In this document: piece by piece, positions 61,376-64,000 of the stretch
Layout of the letters: each line of letters starts with the position of its first letter
How positions within the stretch are numbered: position 1 is the stretch's first letter
Source of the DNA: DASWJZ01 sp038211615
Lineage (GTDB): Bacteria; Pseudomonadota; Alphaproteobacteria; Rhizobiales; Afifellaceae
Direction: 5' to 3'
Assembly: GCA_038211615.1 (NCBI GenBank)
Contig: JBBQVL010000006.1
Span: forward strand, 1 to 64,000
Length of the DNA: 64,000 bases
Translations under genes and position numbers: made by a program
The notes under the pieces: model-generated
What the model was told of the DNA's origin: nothing
The model's input: the letters and a program-made list of their open reading frames with translations, nothing else
Databases searched by the model: none

Positions 61376-62299
61376 CTAGGAGGAGGGTCGCAGGGTCGCG
61401 CGGGCGCGATCCTCCACCCCGGCCATCATCGCATCCATCGCGGCTCCGCATTCATGGATGAGGCGGTCGGAGTGATAGCGGTAGGCCGGGAGCACCTCGG
61501 CGGTCAGGTAGGAATCGTAGCCGATGTCCGCGAGGGCCGCGACCACCGCCGGCCAGTCGACGTCCCCCTGCAGGAGCCCCGTGAACCCATGCATCGTGCC
61601 GACCTGCGTGCGGAAGTCCTTCACGTGCACGCGCTTGATGCGTGCGCCCAGGATCCGGATCCACTGATCGGGGAAGCCGTAGAGCAGGATGTTGCCGACG
61701 TCGAAAAAGACGCCGACGGAGGGAAGGGCGATCTCGTCGATGAAACGTCGCATTTCGAGGGGAGACAGCAGGAACTTGTTCCACACGTTCTCCACGCAGA
61801 GCATTCCGCGGTAGCCATCCCCAACTACGATCCTTGCGACCTCGCCCATCGCGTCGCGGGCGCGATCGTAGGCAATATCGTAGCGCACCACCTCTCTGGT
61901 GGCCGTGAAGGTGCCGTTGTCCACGGCGCCCGGCACGACGAGCACGGCCTCGCTGTCGAGCAGGGCGCCGCAGGCGGCGAGCCGCCGGATGATTTCCTTG
62001 CAGCGCGCCGCCACCGCCGGATCGGAGCTTGTCAGCGGATAGTGCCATTGCTGGCGCGAATACACGGCGCTGACATTCAGCCCATGGGCGTTGATCGCAG
62101 CGCCCAGTGCCTGGATTTCCGCATCACTGGATTCCAGCGAGTATTCACCGCCCGGCTCCAGGTTCACCTCTACCGCGTCGAACCCGGCAGCCCGCACGAC
62201 AGCGAGTGCACGCTCGAGCGGCATGTCGGCGGGAAAGGCGCGCAGCGTGATCGATTTCGGCCAGCCGATACGGTCAGCTTCGATCTTCATCTCCGGCAT
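61376..62299 (-). CDS. Sugar phosphate isomerase/epimerase (TIM barrel) 2
   Basis: 307 residues. The layout resembles L-xylulose/L-ribulose-5-phosphate 3-epimerase-like proteins: FDAVEVNLEPGGEY, MLCVENVWNKFLLSP (metal-binding Glu), VGVFFDVGNILLYGFPDQW (Asp), RIKRVHVKDFRTQ (His/Lys/Asp) and YLTAEVLPAYRY (Glu). The four metal ligands appear intact. It starts 3 bp after the IolO-like gene, in one operon. The substrate is probably a keto-sugar or sugar acid. Confidence 0.86.
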   Translation of the reverse strand: MPEMKIEADRIGWPKSITLRAFPADMPLERALAVVRAAGFDAVEVNLEPGGEYSLESSDAEIQALGAAINAHGLNVSAVYSRQQWHYPLTSSDPAVAARCKEIIRRLAACGALLDSEAVLVVPGAVDNGTFTATREVVRYDIAYDRARDAMGEVARIVVGDGYRGMLCVENVWNKFLLSPLEMRRFIDEIALPSVGVFFDVGNILLYGFPDQWIRILGARIKRVHVKDFRTQVGTMHGFTGLLQGDVDWPAVVAALADIGYDSYLTAEVLPAYRYHSDRLIHECGAAMDAMMAGVEDRARATLRPSS

Positions 62300-62302
62300 T
62301 CG

Positions 62303-63109
62303 TCAGCTGAAGTATGGCCTGAGGTAATCAAAGCTCGCCTGGACCGCCTGATCGCCATCCGGGATCTGGAAGGTCTCGACGGCAACGTATCTTCGGAAAT
62401 CCATCGCAGCGAGCGCATCCATGAATTCCTCGATGCGATAGCTGCCCTGACCCACCGGCAGGCGGTCGCTATCGCTGATGTGGAAATGCCAGAAATGCGA
62501 TGCCGACTCGCGCATCGACGCGACGATATCCTCGCCCTCGATCATCATGTGGACGCTGTCGAGCATGATGCCGACATTGGGCAGGTCGATGCTGCGGATG
62601 AATTCCATGGTCTCCACAGAATTGAGAAGGCAGTTGGCGTAGTGGCGATTGACCGGCTCCATGACCACGGCTGTGTCCGGATAGCTCTTCGCACAGGCCG
62701 TTACCGCCTCCGTGATCCAGTCCATCGTCTGCCGGGGATCGACCCCCTCGACAAAGCGCCCCCGGAGCCGACCCACATTCACCATCGCACCGAACCGGGA
62801 AGCCAGTTCGAGGGAAGCCAGCATGCGGTCGCGCGCCACCGAGCGCGTCACGGGATCGGGGTCGGCAAACGATAGCCCGTCCTCCCCGTAGACTTCACCC
62901 GTACAGATGGCAGGCACGTCGAGTCCTTCGAGCTGGACCGCCGACTCGAGCGCTGCGGAATCGATGCGGGCAGGGTCGCGCACCAGCAGCTCCACGCCCG
63001 TGTAGCCGGTCCTCCGGATGCGCGCCAAGGTCGGGCCAATTTCGCCCTGGATTGCCGTGACTTGCGCGGGTGAGACGTCCGGCGTTGCGTACATATAGGC
63101 AAGCTTCAT
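62303..63109 (-). CDS. TIM-barrel epimerase similar to 5-keto-L-gluconate epimerase (IolO)
   Basis: 268 residues. As I recall the Thermotoga IolO sequence, the same landmarks occur in the same order: TGYTGVELLVRDPARID, PAICTGEVYGEDGLSFADPD, GAMVNVGRLRGRF, AVVMEPVNRHYANCLLN (Glu ligand), VGIMLDSVHMMIE (Asp, His), FWHFHISDSDRLPVGQG and YVAVETFQIPDG (Glu). IolO converts 5-keto-L-gluconate to D-tagaturonate. The neighbouring UxaA-type dehydratase fits a sugar-acid route. It overlaps the dehydratase gene by ATGA. Confidence 0.8.
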   Translation of the reverse strand: MKLAYMYATPDVSPAQVTAIQGEIGPTLARIRRTGYTGVELLVRDPARIDSAALESAVQLEGLDVPAICTGEVYGEDGLSFADPDPVTRSVARDRMLASLELASRFGAMVNVGRLRGRFVEGVDPRQTMDWITEAVTACAKSYPDTAVVMEPVNRHYANCLLNSVETMEFIRSIDLPNVGIMLDSVHMMIEGEDIVASMRESASHFWHFHISDSDRLPVGQGSYRIEEFMDALAAMDFRRYVAVETFQIPDGDQAVQASFDYLRPYFS

Positions 63110-64000
63110 TGACCAAGGAACCTGAAGTCGTTCTGCTCGGCCAGCTTGGCGTGGATGACTTCCTTGCGGATCACGCTGACGTTCGGGATGGCGAATTCCT
63201 GGATATTGAAATATTCGGCCTTCGCCGGAAGGCCGCCGGCCGTCTCGATGACCCGCTGGAGGATTTCCCGTCCGACTTCCTTCAGGGTCTTGGTCCCTTC
63301 CATGACGTCGCCGGCAGTCATGTCGATGTCTTCGTTGAGGTGCCGGAACGTACGATTGTTGGAACTGATCTTGATCACCGGAGCGACCGGGGATCCGGTC
63401 GGAGTGCCCTTGCCGGTGGTGAAAAGGACCATATGGGCGCCGCCCGCCACCTTTCCGGTGACCGACGAGATGTCATAGCCAGGCGTGTCCATGATGATGA
63501 CGCCCTTCTCGCGCGGCACTTCCCCGTAGCCGACGATCTGCGCGATCGGATGAGTGCCGGCCTTGTGAATGCAGCCGAGCGACTTCTCTTCGATCGTCGT
63601 CAGCCCGCCTTCGATGTTGCCGGGCGTGATGAAAATCCCGCTGTCATCCTCGGTCGACATCGAAAGATCGATCTCGTATTTCCGGATCAGCGAAAGCAGG
63701 TCGTTTCGGATTCCTTCGGTCTTGGCGCGACGCGCCAGGACGCGCTCGGCGCCCACCATTTCGGTGATCTCCGACAAGACGACCGTGCCGCCGGCTGCCA
63801 CGATCAGATCTGCGGCCTCCCCGACGGCGGGATTTGCGGTCAACCCGGAAAAGGAATCCGATGAGCCGCATTCGAGCGCGATGACGAGCTCCGAGATGTC
63901 GCCTCTATCCCGCGGCGGCCCGGCGAACCTCGCCTGCATTTCCCGGATGACCTGGATGCCGGCGTCGCTCGTGGTACGCGAGCCGCCCTTCTGTTGCACG
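63106..64000 (-). CDS. UxaA/altronate dehydratase family, large (C-terminal) domain; 5' end outside window
   Basis: At least 298 codons are open to the right edge; the GTG at 63999 is probably internal. Family motifs include ELVIALECGSSDSFSGLTAN, VVLSEITEMVGAE, the STEDDSGIFITPGNIEGGLT loop, GVIIMDTPGYDISSVTGKVA and FTTGKGTPTGSPVAPVIKIS. These enzymes dehydrate sugar acids such as D-altronate or D-galactarate to 2-keto-3-deoxy acids, usually iron-dependently. No SAF N-terminal domain is visible in the window. It is the most upstream gene seen of the leftward-transcribed cluster. Confidence 0.88.
   Translation of the reverse strand, partial: VQQKGGSRTTSDAGIQVIREMQARFAGPPRDRGDISELVIALECGSSDSFSGLTANPAVGEAADLIVAAGGTVVLSEITEMVGAERVLARRAKTEGIRNDLLSLIRKYEIDLSMSTEDDSGIFITPGNIEGGLTTIEEKSLGCIHKAGTHPIAQIVGYGEVPREKGVIIMDTPGYDISSVTGKVAGGAHMVLFTTGKGTPTGSPVAPVIKISSNNRTFRHLNEDIDMTAGDVMEGTKTLKEVGREILQRVIETAGGLPAKAEYFNIQEFAIPNVSVIRKEVIHAKLAEQNDFRFLGQ

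Noticed and set aside
42204..64000. Direct repeat of the tRNA-Phe 3' end as an island attachment site
   Set aside because: Looked for on both strands to the right edge; no convincing second copy and no integrase gene were seen.
1..64000. CRISPR arrays, rRNA operons, insertion sequences, prophage genes
   Set aside because: No regularly spaced repeats, rRNA motifs, transposases, integrases or phage structural genes were recognised.

Overview
The window looks like chromosomal DNA of a high-GC alphaproteobacterium, most likely of the order Hyphomicrobiales (Rhizobiales). This rests on the gene set: a class I lysyl-tRNA synthetase, a SAM-II riboswitch in front of metZ, the murA / DUF2948 / hisD / UPF0262 / maf / yacG run, a PodJ-like polar scaffold and UgpC-type sugar ABC transporters. 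The species cannot be named from the sequence.

Layout, left to right. Positions 1-6150 hold a TauE/SafE permease (cut by the window edge) and a 1758-residue PodJ-like coiled-coil / Sel1 / peptidoglycan-binding protein. Positions 6421-14389 are a fatty-acid beta-oxidation block (MerR regulator, acyl-CoA dehydrogenase, thiolase, FadJ-type enzyme) with a DUF6159 membrane protein and a stand-alone EAL phosphodiesterase. Positions 14478-21825 hold an S24 repressor-protease, a degenerate thermonuclease, lysK, a lytic transglycosylase, a solute-binding protein, a CDP-alcohol phosphatidyltransferase and metZ. metZ is preceded by a promoter, a SAM-II aptamer and a terminator hairpin. Positions 22000-23860 contain an intact but AT-richer dcd gene, a 53-codon ORF and the high-GC 3' remnant of a second dcd, which looks like a gene replacement. 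Positions 23866-28000 carry a fused double methyltransferase, a cupin, tRNA-Gly(CCC) and a DUF763 protein. Positions 28170-41870 are mostly core genes: kup and a K+/H+ antiporter, a GT2 glycosyltransferase, murA to yacG, and an MMPL exporter.

From tRNA-Phe (42128-42203) to the right edge the content changes to an accessory catabolic region with every gene on the minus strand. Transcription runs from the right edge leftwards: a UxaA-type dehydratase, two or three sugar isomerase/epimerase TIM barrels, a FadR-type GntR regulator, a complete sugar-type ABC importer, two M28 peptidases, a divergent ketol-acid reductoisomerase homologue and an M20 amidohydrolase. A second complete ABC importer, a second close GntR paralogue, a SnoaL-like protein and a frameshifted amidase follow. 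Both GntR-linked promoters have a TGGT-N3-ACCA type palindrome just downstream of the -10 box. The mix of sugar-acid enzymes, carbohydrate importers, peptidases/amidohydrolases and an isomeroreductase-like enzyme suggests catabolism of an unusual substrate, for example a sugar acid in amide or peptide linkage. This is the best candidate in the window for an undescribed pathway.

Three copies of a ~145-bp palindromic element with two terminal hairpins occur in intergenic spacers. No CRISPR array, rRNA, transposase or integrase was seen.
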